Notes under the pieces: model-generated
Told to the model about the DNA's origin: nothing
The model's database searches: none
The model's input: only the letters and a program-made list of their open reading frames with translations
NCBI RefSeq assembly: GCF_003206495.1
Contig: NZ_NKUF01000030.1
Location: 1-33,310, forward strand
Direction: 5' to 3'
DNA: 33,310 nt
Source: Gluconacetobacter entanii
GTDB taxonomy: Bacteria; Pseudomonadota; Alphaproteobacteria; Acetobacterales; Acetobacteraceae
Program-made: the position numbers and the translations under genes
Shown here: positions 1-7,720 of the stretch, in pieces
How positions within the stretch are numbered: position 1 is the stretch's first letter
Layout: every line of letters starts with the position of its first letter

Positions 1-33
1 CGCCGCATACCGTTTCCGCGTAACCTTGCCCAT
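1..33 (-). CDS. IS3-family transposase OrfA, N-terminal 11 codons (partial)
   Basis: ATG at 33-31 on the minus strand opens MGKVTRKRYAA, which runs off the window edge. A basic start followed by KRYxA is typical of IS3-family OrfA proteins, which carry an N-terminal helix-turn-helix that binds the element ends. Only eleven residues are visible, so the call depends mainly on position just inside the apparent terminal repeat. Confidence 0.5.
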   Translation of the reverse strand, partial: MGKVTRKRYAA

Positions 34-94
34 AAAACCCGTCCTCGTTCAGGCCAGATGATAGCTTATCGCCCTGTCCGAAAAATGGGGACCA
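1..94 (-). mobile_element. Left-edge fragment of an IS3-family insertion sequence
   Basis: The first 94 bases look like the 5' end of an IS3-family element read on the minus strand. The end at 93-94 shows the terminal CA (TG on the minus strand) followed inward by a GTCCCCATTTTTCGGAC-type terminal repeat, and an orfA start codon lies about 60 bases inside. The element interrupts an open protease frame running from 760. The other end lies outside the window, so the target duplication cannot be checked. The boundary is inferred from the TG...CA rule and from where the protease sequence stops looking like protein. Confidence 0.6.
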
Positions 95-760
95 CTTCTG
101 GTAGTGGTGAGTCATATTGCGTTCATAATGGACAATTACCGGACCACCGCTACAACCACTAAGATTGGCTCCGACATCTGGCAAGCGTTCGTCAGCTATG
201 ACTCGATTATCTCGGGTCGGCTCATAGGTCGCGATAATTTCGCGCTGGGTTATATCTTGTACATAGGTAAGTGATACAAATGCGCGAAACACGGCGTTGG
301 CTGGCAGCGACGGTCTTGCACATTCTTCCGGAAAGCCGCCAAAGCTGATAGTGGCGCTCTCAAGGGGCTCTGGGGGCGGCCAGTTCGCACCACGACAATC
401 CAGCGCCTGTCCTTCACTTGCAGCCAATTCATTTTCGGTGACCGAAAATGTTGCAATATCGAGAGCGGTATTCCGGTCAATAATCTTGTTCAGAAGATCG
501 AAAGGAACAGTCCTGAGAAGGCATGCGTTGCTTACGCTTTCTTCTCTATCCGCCTCAAATACCTCAACAACATGATTCGCAGTCACGCCAATTAACCCGC
601 AATCAAAGCGCAAGATAAAACACGATCCTCCTGATAGCGGTTTTGGCCAGGATTTTTTGTCATTATATCGAATTAGGGGACGTGCAATTTTCAACGTAAG
701 ATCACTTACTGCTTGATACAGGTCACGTTCTTCCGGTGTTGCAATGTAAGGAACACTCAT
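95..760 (-). pseudogene. Trypsin-like (chymotrypsin-fold) serine peptidase, interrupted by an IS
   Basis: An uninterrupted minus-strand frame of 222 codons starts at ATG 760-758 (MSVPYIATPEERD) and runs into the IS at position 94. It contains the three landmarks of a chymotrypsin-fold protease in the right order and spacing: TANHVV with His63, LDIATF with Asp101, and GCSGGPV with Ser204. There is no signal peptide or transmembrane segment at the start, so a cytoplasmic enzyme is likely. Such stand-alone trypsin-like domains often occur in bacterial defence or stress modules, but no partner gene is visible here. The frame stays open through the IS end, giving a chimeric tail that should lack the last beta strands of the fold. 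The Shine-Dalgarno is weak (TAAGA). The triad assignment is firm; the biological role is unknown. Confidence 0.7.
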
Positions 761-796
761 TATTTTAATCTTACAATTTCAATTTATACCTGCATA

Positions 797-829
797 ATAC
801 AAAATTAGCCTGCTTATACGATTTTGTAT
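797..829. promoter_or_regulatory. Inverted repeat upstream of the protease gene
   Basis: ATACAAAAT (797-805) is repeated inverted as ATTTTGTAT (821-829), 37 bases ahead of the protease start. The right arm continues into TTGTATCACAT, an 11-mer also found in the relBE operator region near 1586. It may be an operator or promoter element for the protease, possibly recognised by a RelB-like repressor, but this is inference. Confidence 0.35.
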
Positions 830-1007
830 CACATGCGTGCTTCTTGTATTTTTTATCATAAACGGCCGCGTAATTCCTGTGGACACAATGATTAACTTTG
901 GTTCCCCAAAGTCAACCTTGTAATAAAGTCCGCTTTCAGGCGAACAACCTTAATGGCTGTATGCCAGACATGTAGGCGGGAGCTGACTTTCTACCAAGAA
1001 AGTAAAT

Positions 1008-1301
1008 TCACTCTGTCCGCTCCGAAGCTAATTCATAAATCTCATTATCGGCTCTCCGGCCAACGGCAATCACATAGATGATGATCCGTTCATCGATGAC
1101 CTGATAAACAAGGCGGTAGCCATCTTTCAGAAGCTTGATCTTGTAAAACCCTGATAGGTCGCGATGAAGCTCGTTTCCTGGAGAGTGAGGGTTCCAGATC
1201 AGCTTTTCCAGCTTCTTTTCAAATTTCTTACGCACGCTGCCGTCAAGAGCATCCCACTCCTTAAGCGCTCTATCATCGAATTCGAGACAATACTCTCTCA
1301 T
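1008..1301 (-). CDS. relE: RelE-family mRNA interferase toxin
   Basis: The 97-residue protein matches the RelE fold closely: an FDxRALKEW start, a basic helix (VRKKFEKKLEKL), then YKIKL, GYRLVYQV and AVGRRADNEIYELA. RelE enzymes cut mRNA in the ribosomal A site. The residues important in E. coli RelE (K52, K54, R61, R81, Y87) have counterparts here at K54, K56, R63, R83 and Y89, so the toxin looks catalytically intact. It is the second gene of a toxin-antitoxin operon: its ATG overlaps the antitoxin stop by four bases (1298-1301), the usual arrangement for translational coupling. The pair probably stabilises the element that carries it. Confidence 0.93.
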   Translation of the reverse strand: MREYCLEFDDRALKEWDALDGSVRKKFEKKLEKLIWNPHSPGNELHRDLSGFYKIKLLKDGYRLVYQVIDERIIIYVIAVGRRADNEIYELASERTE

Positions 1302-1558
1302 TCGCGATGACGGCTCTTAAGTTCCGCAAAAGTTATATGGTGCTTTTGGGCAGGATTTTTGAGACGTTCGCGCACAATCTCGATAAGCTGTGCATCCTCA
1401 TCTGTGACAAGCGTGCGCTTGACGGGAGAGCGCCCCGTTTCAGCAATATATGCGAGGGTATTGCGCAGTGCATCAGAAAGAGAGATGCCTTGAGCGGACA
1501 ACTTCTCAACAGCAACTGCCTTCAGTGTTTCATCTACCCGGAATGTAACAGCAGACAT
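1298..1558 (-). CDS. relB: RelB/DinJ-family antitoxin
   Basis: An 86-residue protein starting MSAVTFRVDETLK, the ribbon-helix-helix opening of RelB/DinJ antitoxins, followed by helices (LSDALRNTLAYIAETG) and a C-terminal region (KNPAQKHHITFAELKSRHRE) expected to wrap around the toxin. The start at 1558 is chosen over an upstream ATG at 1594 because AGGAGG lies at the correct distance (about seven bases) and the domain begins there. The N-terminal domain should dimerise, bind the upstream inverted repeat and autorepress the operon together with RelE. Confidence 0.9.
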   Translation of the reverse strand: MSAVTFRVDETLKAVAVEKLSAQGISLSDALRNTLAYIAETGRSPVKRTLVTDEDAQLIEIVRERLKNPAQKHHITFAELKSRHRE

Positions 1559-1584
1559 ACAAAGCCTCCTTGCGTGTATGTACG

Positions 1585-1609
1585 TTTGTATCACATTTGT
1601 TTATACAAA
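1585..1609. promoter_or_regulatory. Probable relBE operator
   Basis: TTTGTAT (1585-1591) and ATACAAA (1603-1609) form an inverted repeat with an 11-base gap, 27 bases upstream of relB. This is the expected place for the ribbon-helix-helix autorepression site of a RelB antitoxin. A second copy of part of this site (TTGTATCACAT) lies near 824. Confidence 0.55.
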
Positions 1610-1688
1610 TGAAGCAAAAGATGGTCGATGCCGATGTCTGCTTTCGAGAAGCCAGATCGACTGCGGAAATGGCAGAAAAGAGGCGACT

Positions 1689-1727
1689 ACAGCCTGTCTG
1701 CTGCCATTCGTTGAGCAGACAGGCTGT
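1689..1727. repeat. Perfect 14-bp inverted repeat (stem-loop)
   Basis: ACAGCCTGTCTGCT (1689-1702) is perfectly inverted at 1714-1727 around an 11-base loop. The outer CAGCCTGTC matches the left end of the IS1182-family element at 9834. No T-run follows on either strand, so a simple intrinsic terminator is not obvious; it may be a tiny non-autonomous element scar or a bidirectional hairpin. The rest of 1611-1861 shows nothing recognisable. Confidence 0.5.
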
Positions 1728-1861
1728 TTAGGGGGAAACGGAAGGTCCAGCTATGGTTCATCTGAAAGCGTAACCAGACACGTCAGGCTGTCAAAATTAT
1801 GCCGGGACAGGGAGACGGCCTGTATCATTACAAGCACTTTCCCGCACTGAGGCGCAGGCAG

Positions 1862-2053
1862 GATTTCAGCGCACGCGCGGGGCTGGCGTCCGCCCTGCTG
1901 GGCTTCCTTTAGATGGCGTTCGCGGCGATCGGGACGACCGCGACAGGTGCGCTGCCCTATACCAGCACGACATCGCTCGGCCTTGTGCTTTCGACGGCCA
2001 TTGGTTTTGGTCTGATTGTTTTCCTGCCGGTCACGATACGTCGGCGTACCTGA
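1862..2053 (+). pseudogene. Remnant of a Bcr/CflA-type MFS efflux transporter (C-terminal end)
   Basis: The plus-strand frame from 1862 to the stop at 2051-2053 reads like the last two membrane helices of a Bcr/CflA drug-resistance transporter: ASALLGFL, a TAG codon, then MAFAAIGTTATGALPY, a hydrophobic helix (LGLVLSTAIGFGLIVFL) and a short basic tail. The TAG stands where this family usually has Gln (GFLQM), so a CAG to TAG change is likely. The 5' three quarters of the gene are absent. It lies next to the split TetR gene, which may once have been part of the same locus. Confidence 0.55.
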
Positions 2054-2162
2054 TGGTGAACGGCGCAGGGTCCTGACCCCATCGGCCAGGAAACGGCAAA
2101 TCTACCCCGTCTGCAGCACTGGTTTGCACGCAGCATATGTCAAGCAGGTGATGGGGAATCAG

Positions 2163-2468
2163 TTACGCTTCAGCACCGAGGCCGCGAAAGAGAAGTGCGA
2201 GAATTCGCCTTATCTGCGCCTTCCCGTCCGAGGTGGGTGAAATTCGTAGTAGCAACGCCAGTAGCGTCAAGACATCCTCAGGATGGACGCCCGACTGTAT
2301 TTCGCCCCGTTTTTCGCATGCTTCTATTAATTGGTGGACCGCGCCGACCAGGGGCCAATAGGTTTCCCGCAAATCCTTTTCGGAGATTGCCGAACTCAGC
2401 GTATCGGCAACGCCGTGCTTCACCTCGCCGAACTGGACAAAGCGATCGCACCACAGTCGCAAGGCTTG
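2163..2468 (-). pseudogene. TetR-family regulator, 3' part (split by IS)
   Basis: This is the C-terminal ligand-binding half of a TetR-type repressor, from ALRLWCDRFVQF to the stop at 2163 (ending LLFRGLGAEA). It joins in frame to the N-terminal half at 3666-3924 when the IS at 2469-3665 and one copy of its CTTG target duplication are removed: ...NHPPLQ then ALRLWCD. The reconstructed protein is about 186 residues, normal for the family. The split removes the regulator function, so the divergent aldo/keto reductase gene is probably derepressed. The reading frame either side of the scar is otherwise undamaged, which suggests a recent insertion. Confidence 0.85.
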
Positions 2469-2538
2469 GGTAATCCCCCCATAAAAAGAGTGACTTTTGA
2501 ATGAGAATTTTCTCAGCGTAAGAATTGAGGAGATTCTG

Positions 2539-2802
2539 ATGAAGAGTGATCGCTTTAGTGACGCCCAGATCATGGGTGTGATCCGCCAGGCTGAGGGCGG
2601 TGTCCCGGTTCCTGACCTGTGCCGGGAGCATGGGATTAGCAACGCCACGTTTTACCGGTGGCGCGCGAAATATGGCGGCATGGATGCTTCGATGATCAGT
2701 CAGATGAAGGCTTTGGAAGAGGAGAACCGTCGGCTGAAGCGCATGTATGCGGATTTGAGCATGCAGACGGATATCCTGAAGGAAGCCCTTGGAAAAAAAT
2801 GA
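2539..2802 (+). CDS. IS407-group transposase OrfA
   Basis: The 87-residue protein begins [19 protein letters not shown], with [22 protein letters not shown] as the helix-turn-helix, followed by a leucine-zipper-like helix ([18 protein letters not shown]) used for dimerisation. The start at 2539 is preferred because GAGGAG lies six bases upstream and because family proteins begin here; an upstream ATG at 2497 lacks these. OrfA binds the element ends and is joined to OrfB by -1 frameshifting at the seven-A run at 2793-2799. Confidence 0.92.
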   Translation: MKSDRFSDAQIMGVIRQAEGGVPVPDLCREHGISNATFYRWRAKYGGMDASMISQMKALEEENRRLKRMYADLSMQTDILKEALGKK

Positions 2803-3626
2803 AGCGGCCAGCCCAGCGCCGGGAACTGGCCGCACAAGCTGTGGCGCATCATGGGGTCAGCATTGCGCTGGCCTGTCGGATTTTTGGGATATCCGAGACC
2901 TGCTTTCGCTATCGTCCGCGACTGGCAGCGGAGAATGACAGGATTGCCGATCTTCTTGTGGGACTGACCCAGGCTCACAGGAGATGGGGATTTGGTCTGT
3001 GTTTCCTGTATCTGCGCAATGTGCAGGGACATGTCTGGAATCATAAGCGGGTTTATCGGATCTATCGGGAACTGGAACTCAACCTGCGGATTAAACCCCG
3101 CAGGCGTCTTGTTCGCGAAAAGCCTGAAAAGCTGTCGGTTCCGGCCCTTCCCAACACGGTCTGGTCCATGGACTTCATGGCGGACAGGCTGATGGATGGA
3201 CGCGCTTTTCGGCTCCTGAACATTCTGGATGACTTCAATCGTGAAGGACTGGCAATCGAGGTTGATTTTTCCCTGCCGGCCTGTCGGGTTGTCCGCTGCC
3301 TGGAACAGGTTATGGAGTGGCGCGGCAGGCCAGAAGCCATCCGAATGGATAATGGCCCTGAATATGTCAGTCATACGTTGGTTTCATGGGCCGAAAAACA
3401 GGGGATTACCCTGATCTATACGCAACCGGGTAATCCGCAGCAGAACGCCTATATTGAACGCTACAACAGAACTGTCCGGCAGGAATGGCTGGAGCAGTAT
3501 CTGTTTGAAAGCATTCAGGACGTGCAGGAGGTCGCAACACAATGGCTCTGGACATATAACCATGACAGACCCAACATGGGGAACAGCGGGCTAACCCCCG
3601 CCCAGAAACTAAAAACAGCTGCCTGA
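2799..3626 (+). CDS. IS407-group transposase OrfB (DDE integrase domain)
   Basis: OrfB is read from the frame overlapping the orfA stop (ATGA at 2799-2802), so it can be made by re-initiation or, more likely, as an OrfAB fusion after -1 slippage on the A7 run. The protein has the HTH_21 segment ([13 protein letters not shown]), then the rve/DDE catalytic core: VWSMDFMAD (first Asp), [10 protein letters not shown] (second Asp) and [16 protein letters not shown] (Glu), ending [12 protein letters not shown]. All catalytic residues are present and there is no frame damage, so the element may be active. Confidence 0.93.
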   Translation: MKRPAQRRELAAQAVAHHGVSIALACRIFGISETCFRYRPRLAAENDRIADLLVGLTQAHRRWGFGLCFLYLRNVQGHVWNHKRVYRIYRELELNLRIKPRRRLVREKPEKLSVPALPNTVWSMDFMADRLMDGRAFRLLNILDDFNREGLAIEVDFSLPACRVVRCLEQVMEWRGRPEAIRMDNGPEYVSHTLVSWAEKQGITLIYTQPGNPQQNAYIERYNRTVRQEWLEQYLFESIQDVQEVATQWLWTYNHDRPNMGNSGLTPAQKLKTAA

Positions 3627-3665
3627 ATTCTCATTCAATGCCCCACTAAAAATGGGGGGATTACC

Positions 3666-3924
3666 CTTGCAGCGGCGGGTGGTTGGCGAGCAGGTCTGGG
3701 GCCAGACTCACCAACTCGTCGATTTCCTTCCGGTATACACCCACCAACAACGCCTCCCGGCTTGGAAAGTGGCGGTAGAGCGTACCGGCGCCCACCCCGG
3801 CCGCTTTTGCTATGGCATTGAGAGACACCCCCGGATCTGCGGCGAATGCATCACGCGCGATGTCAAGAATGCGGTCGCGGTTTGCCTGAGCGTCGGCGCG
3901 CAATCTTACGTCAGGATCAGCCAT
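3666..3924 (-). pseudogene. TetR-family regulator, 5' part with DNA-binding domain (split by IS)
   Basis: The N-terminal half begins MADPDVRLRADAQANRDRIL and carries the TetR helix-turn-helix, with VSLNAIAKAAGVGAGTLYRHF at about residues 34-54. It ends at NHPPLQ, where the IS enters. AAGGGG sits just before a double ATG (3927/3924); the second is used here. Without the C-terminal domain the fragment cannot dimerise normally, although it could still be translated up to a stop just inside the IS. Two operator-like palindromes lie between this gene and the divergent reductase. Confidence 0.85.
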
Positions 3925-3942
3925 CATACCCCTTGATCAAAC

Positions 3943-3980
3943 GGAGAGCTCTCCGCTAATAAATAAGCGGAGAATTGTCC
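3943..3980. promoter_or_regulatory. Candidate tandem TetR operator
   Basis: A perfect palindrome GGAGAGCTCTCC (3943-3954, extending one base each side) is followed by a related imperfect one GGAGAATTGTCC (3969-3980). The centres are 26 bp apart, in the 82-bp gap between the divergent tetR and aldo/keto reductase genes. Spacing and placement fit two repressor dimers controlling both promoters. Inference from symmetry and context. Confidence 0.6.
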
Positions 3981-4006
3981 ATTTAATTACTCTGCAAGGA
4001 CGGCCC

Positions 4007-5068
4007 ATGCAATATGTGAAGCTCGGTCACTCCGGCCTTGAAGTATCGCCCATCTTCGTCGGTTGCATGGGCTTCGGAGACCCCGCGGTGGGTCATCCTC
4101 GCTGGTCGCTTGACGAAGAAGCCAGCCGCTCGCTGATCCGCCATGCGCTCGAAGCTGGCATCAACTTCTTCGACACCGCGAATCTCTACTCGAACGGAAA
4201 CAGTGAGGAGATCGTCGGCAAGGCGCTCAGGGATTTCGTCAACCGGGACAGCGTAGTGATCGCCACCAAACTGTGCGCGCCCATGCACAACGGTCCCAAT
4301 GCGTTCGGCCTGTCGCGCAAGATGATCATGACCGAGGTGGACCACAGCCTGCGACGGCTCGGCACGGATTATATTGACCTCTACCAGATTCACCGCCGCG
4401 ATCAGACCACCCCCTTGGAGGAGACACTGGAAGCGCTCCACGACCTCGTAAAAGCCGGCAAGGTGCGTTATCTCGGCGCGTCTTCGATGATGGCATGGGA
4501 ATTTGCCAAGGCGCTGCATCTTCAAAAGACGAACGGCTGGACGCGATTCATCTCAATGCAGGACAATTACAACCTTCTCGCCCGCGAGGAAGAACGTGAG
4601 ATGCTACCGCTTTGCGCCGATGAGGGTGTACAGACCATCGTTTACAGCCCACTGGCACGCGGCCGCCTGGCGCGTCCGTGGGGAACGACCACCAGGCGAA
4701 GTGAGACCGAGCCCGCAGGCGCTGAGCAGAATGAGGCCACCGCTGCCGCCGACCATCAGATCATCGATGCGGTGAACGCCATCGCAACCGAACGCGGCGT
4801 CAGCCCGGCGGAAATCTCGCTCGCCTGGCTGCGCCGCCAACCTGTCGTCGCCGCATCCATCGTCGGAGCGCTCAAACCCAAGCACATCGACGATGCCATC
4901 GCAGCGCTCTCAATCGCCCTCACTGACGATGAAGCGAAGCGATTGGAAGCTCCTTATACGCCGCGTCGTGATGACCAGGGTACATCCGACCCGGCCGCGC
5001 TCGCCCGGATCCTGGAAACGGTAAGCGGATTTAAAAAGGACACGCCAGATCTCATCGAAAGAAAGTAA
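4007..5068 (+). CDS. Aldo/keto reductase
   Basis: A 353-residue TIM-barrel NADPH-dependent oxidoreductase of the bacterial YajO/AKR type. It opens MQYVKLGHSGLEVSPI; the catalytic tetrad is visible as Asp56 and Tyr61 (FFDTANLY), Lys88 (VIATKLC) and His129 (LYQIHRRD). Near the C-terminus, the segment ending SIVGALKPKHIDDAI should bind the cofactor phosphate. These enzymes reduce aldehydes and ketones, including reactive carbonyls; the exact substrate cannot be told. It is divergent from the split TetR gene, with paired palindromes in between, so it was probably its target and is now likely expressed without that control. It converges on the SDR gene at 5135. Confidence 0.9.
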   Translation: MQYVKLGHSGLEVSPIFVGCMGFGDPAVGHPRWSLDEEASRSLIRHALEAGINFFDTANLYSNGNSEEIVGKALRDFVNRDSVVIATKLCAPMHNGPNAFGLSRKMIMTEVDHSLRRLGTDYIDLYQIHRRDQTTPLEETLEALHDLVKAGKVRYLGASSMMAWEFAKALHLQKTNGWTRFISMQDNYNLLAREEEREMLPLCADEGVQTIVYSPLARGRLARPWGTTTRRSETEPAGAEQNEATAAADHQIIDAVNAIATERGVSPAEISLAWLRRQPVVAASIVGALKPKHIDDAIAALSIALTDDEAKRLEAPYTPRRDDQGTSDPAALARILETVSGFKKDTPDLIERK

Positions 5069-5134
5069 CCCGAACCGCCTGTTATCATCACCATTCCCGT
5101 TTCGGTCATAAACCGTGGTCCTTCTCCGCACGCA

Positions 5135-6022
5135 TCAGTCCGCGATTTCAAGCTGCACAAGATCGGCAATCAGTCCCGGACCTGTCGGCTCCCATCCCAA
5201 TACCTGCCGCGTCAGTTCGCTGGAGGCCCGCATGTCGAAACCTGCGAACATCGCGAAGCGCCCGAAGAAAGTCGGTGCCTCATCCGGCAGGATTGATCGG
5301 ACCGGCAGGTCCAGGCGACGGCCGAGCGTCTCGACGATATCGCGCATCGCCACCCCCTCTTCAGCCACCGCATGCCAGGCGGTGCCTGTCGCCCCCTTTT
5401 CAATAGCCAGTCTGTAAAGACGGGCAACATCGAGCACATGCGCCGCAGGCCAAAGATTGCTCCCATCGCCCACATAGGCGCAGGTGCCGTTCTGACGGAA
5501 CGTCTCGATCAGCGGCGTGATGAGCCCCTGCTTGGCTCGGTCATGGACCTGCGGCAGACGCACCACTGAAGCGCGGATATCCTGCGAGATCAGCGCCAGC
5601 GTCGTCTGCTCGGACACGCGCGGGAATTGGAAGTCCGACGGAATAACATCCTTTTCGGTCGCCACCTGGCCAGGTGGCGCCAGTCCCGCCAGTCCTCCCG
5701 TGGCAAGAAACGGCTTGTTGGAGCCGGCAAGCGCGGACCCGATTGCCTCGATGGCGCGACGATCTGTTTCGCAGCTTGCCAGGAAGTTCGACCAGTCATG
5801 AATAAACGCCAGATGAATCACGGCATCCGAAGCCGCCGCACCCTTTTGCAGGCTGTCGAGGTCCTCAAGCGTTCCTCGCTGCACCTCAGCGCCTATGGTG
5901 GCAAGCGATTGAGCCCCCTCATCCGAACGGGCGAGGCCAAGCACCTCGTGGCCGGCGGCAATCAGCTCCTTGACGGTCGGCATACCGATAAATCCGGTGG
6001 CGCCGGTGACGAATATACGCAT
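5135..6022 (-). CDS. NAD(P)-dependent epimerase/atypical SDR
   Basis: A 295-residue Rossmann-fold protein beginning MRIFVTGATGFIG, with the TGxxGxxG dinucleotide motif at residues 6-13. The fold of the extended/atypical SDR group is recognisable (GTLEDLDSL, AVIHLAF, ASVVRLPQVHD, YVGDGSNLWPAAHVLDVARLY). The YxxxK catalytic pair of classical SDRs is not evident where expected (SEQTTLAL), so this is likely an atypical SDR of uncertain activity. It is divergent from an MmyB-like regulator gene (6117), a pairing common in proteobacteria, which suggests it is regulated by that protein. Confidence 0.88.
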   Translation of the reverse strand: MRIFVTGATGFIGMPTVKELIAAGHEVLGLARSDEGAQSLATIGAEVQRGTLEDLDSLQKGAAASDAVIHLAFIHDWSNFLASCETDRRAIEAIGSALAGSNKPFLATGGLAGLAPPGQVATEKDVIPSDFQFPRVSEQTTLALISQDIRASVVRLPQVHDRAKQGLITPLIETFRQNGTCAYVGDGSNLWPAAHVLDVARLYRLAIEKGATGTAWHAVAEEGVAMRDIVETLGRRLDLPVRSILPDEAPTFFGRFAMFAGFDMRASSELTRQVLGWEPTGPGLIADLVQLEIAD

Positions 6023-6116
6023 GAGCTAAGTCTCCCCTTTTCAGATGAAGACAAATCTCGGTCCATGCCCTATTCTGGTAAAGTAGTGACCTTATCGTAT
6101 TATAAAGATTAACAGG

Positions 6117-6968
6117 ATGAGCGAGCACCCGCACGTCGAAAAGCGGCTCGGTACCTGGCTGAAAGATCGCCGCGCGAAGCTTGATCCGGCTGCCTTCGGC
6201 CTTCCCTCGGAACGCCGCCGCACGCCAGGCCTGCGCCGTGAGGAGGTCGCTCAGCGGGCCAACATCAGTCCGACCTGGTACACCTGGCTGGAACAGGGGC
6301 GTGGTGGTGCCCCGTCAGCCGACGTGCTGGATAGGATCGCCCGCGCCCTCATGCTGACCGACGTCGAGCGCGAGCATCTGTTTCTACTCGGCCTCGGGCG
6401 CCCACCCAATGCGCGGTATCGCAAGAGCGGCACCGTCACGCCTCGTCTGCAACGTGTGCTCGACGCGTTGGACCCCAGCCCGGCGGTGATCCGGACCGCA
6501 ACCTGGGATGTGCCGGCCTGGAACCGGGCGGCGACCATCATGCTGGGGGATTACGGCGCCCTGCCGCCGGCGGAACGCAACATCCTGCGGATCATCTTCC
6601 TCGACCCGCGCTCCCGCGCCATGCAGACCGACTGGGAAAGCATGGCACGCTACGTGGTGGGTGCTTTTCGGATCGAAACAGCGCGCGCCGGCGCGGCTGA
6701 TGAGGTTACTCCCCTGGTGACGGAACTCTGCCGGCTCAGCCCCGAATTTCATACGATGTGGCATGAGAACAGCGTCACCGAGACACCCGTCGACATCGTC
6801 AAGCACATCGACCATCCGGTCCTCGGCTCCTTCGCCTTCGAACATTCGATATTCTCGGTCGATGGCCGGCCGGATCTGACGCTGGTCGTCTACAACCCCG
6901 CGACACCGGAGGACGCGGAAAAGCTCAGGGAAACCGTCCTGTCTCGCCGTAGCGTAGCAGGTGCGTAG
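6117..6968 (+). CDS. XRE-type regulator with MmyB-like ligand-binding domain
   Basis: The 283-residue protein carries an N-terminal helix-turn-helix with RRTPGLRREEVAQRANIS at about residues 37-54, followed by TWYTWLEQGRG. The C-terminal domain of about 170 residues has the WNRAATIMLGDY, RNILRIIFLDP, FHTMWHENSV and HPVLGSFAFEHSIF signatures of the MmyB-like domain. Such regulators sit beside SDR or oxidoreductase genes and bind a hydrophobic ligand. The gene starts 94 bp from the divergent SDR start, so the two promoters share a short AT-rich gap (6023-6116). Confidence 0.9.
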   Translation: MSEHPHVEKRLGTWLKDRRAKLDPAAFGLPSERRRTPGLRREEVAQRANISPTWYTWLEQGRGGAPSADVLDRIARALMLTDVEREHLFLLGLGRPPNARYRKSGTVTPRLQRVLDALDPSPAVIRTATWDVPAWNRAATIMLGDYGALPPAERNILRIIFLDPRSRAMQTDWESMARYVVGAFRIETARAGAADEVTPLVTELCRLSPEFHTMWHENSVTETPVDIVKHIDHPVLGSFAFEHSIFSVDGRPDLTLVVYNPATPEDAEKLRETVLSRRSVAGA

Positions 6969-7091
6969 CGGCTTCTGTCCGAATATTTATCGCCTGAAAT
7001 ACCAATTCCAGCCGGTTATCCGGGAAGACAATATCTGACACCGAAAGTAAGGTTCTTTACCGACCAGATTTCGTAATCAATCAATACAATG

Positions 7092-7108
7092 TTGGTGTAG
7101 TATACCAA
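7092..7108. promoter_or_regulatory. Small inverted repeat
   Basis: TTGGT (7092-7096) and ACCAA (7104-7108) flank a seven-base AT-rich centre in the gap between the regulator and the decayed SDR. It could be an operator left over from the SDR locus. Low confidence. Confidence 0.2.
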
Positions 7109-7144
7109 TTTACTGAAAGGCTCGATCTAATTTCGTCTGCCTGT

Positions 7145-7620
7145 TTATAAACCCGGAAACATGCCTCCACCCTCTCTCAGATTAACTCCCGTGATATAAG
7201 TAGCAAGCGGGCTTGAGAGAAAGACTGCCGCGTTCGCTATATCTTCCGGTGTTGCAACATGGCCAACAGAAACCTGTGCAAAAATTGGCAGAACGGCAGC
7301 CTCGATCTCGGATCATGGCGTATCTTTCTCCGCCAGCCCCGTTGGGCTGCTACCCCCCCCGAAACGGGTATCCAATGTCACACTGTGTATGGTTCACGGA
7401 GAAATGGCGTTGGCCGTGACGCCGTCAGGGGCCACCGCCTTTGCCATCGAAACCGTCATCGCGTTCATGGCAGCTTTACACGCCGAACAGGCGGGAGACG
7501 TCGGTGGGGGCGTTATTGCTGCAAGACTGGAAATGTTGATGATACGGCCCCATTTTTGCCAGCCTAATTCATCGATGCAATGGTCAAGCAGAAAACGTAA
7601 ATGACCGATATCGGGCTTGA
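7145..7620 (-). pseudogene. Decayed short-chain dehydrogenase/reductase
   Basis: On the minus strand the region reads as the C-terminal two thirds of a classical SDR. The first block is GRIINISSLAAITPP, then SPACSACKAAMNAMTVSMAKA and VAPDGVTANAISP followed by TGA; after a frame change, VGHVATPEDIANAAVFLSS and YITGVNLREGGG end at TAA 7147-7145. The catalytic Tyr of SPAYSAxKAA has become Cys, a stop follows NAISP, the frame shifts once, and the cofactor-binding N-terminus is missing. It is clearly dead. It adjoins the AraC regulator gene, which may once have controlled it. Confidence 0.75.
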
Positions 7621-7700
7621 TGGATCTGCCGTCTTATGACTGTTGAGAGGCGAGAACTCCCGGTCGGACTTATCGCCTCGCGGCCAAATGTCCTCGACGA

Positions 7701-7720
7701 AGAACGAAATCTTTCGTTCT
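7701..7720 (-). terminator. Hairpin at the end of the AraC-type gene
   Basis: AGAACGAAA (7701-7709) pairs with TTTCGTTCT (7712-7720) around two bases. It begins at the stop codon of the minus-strand araC-like gene. The T content after the stem is modest, so it is a candidate rather than a classical intrinsic terminator. Confidence 0.45.

Larger units (their letters stand above)
2469..3665 (+). mobile_element. Complete IS3-family (IS407-group) insertion sequence, 1197 bp
   Basis: The element starts GGTAATCCCCCCAT and ends with its inverse ATGGGGGGATTACC. It is flanked by a direct 4-bp duplication, CTTG at 2465-2468 and CTTG at 3666-3669, the length expected for the IS407 group. It carries overlapping orfA and orfB with an A7 run at the overlap. 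Removing the element plus one CTTG restores the TetR frame exactly, which confirms both boundaries. Confidence 0.92.
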
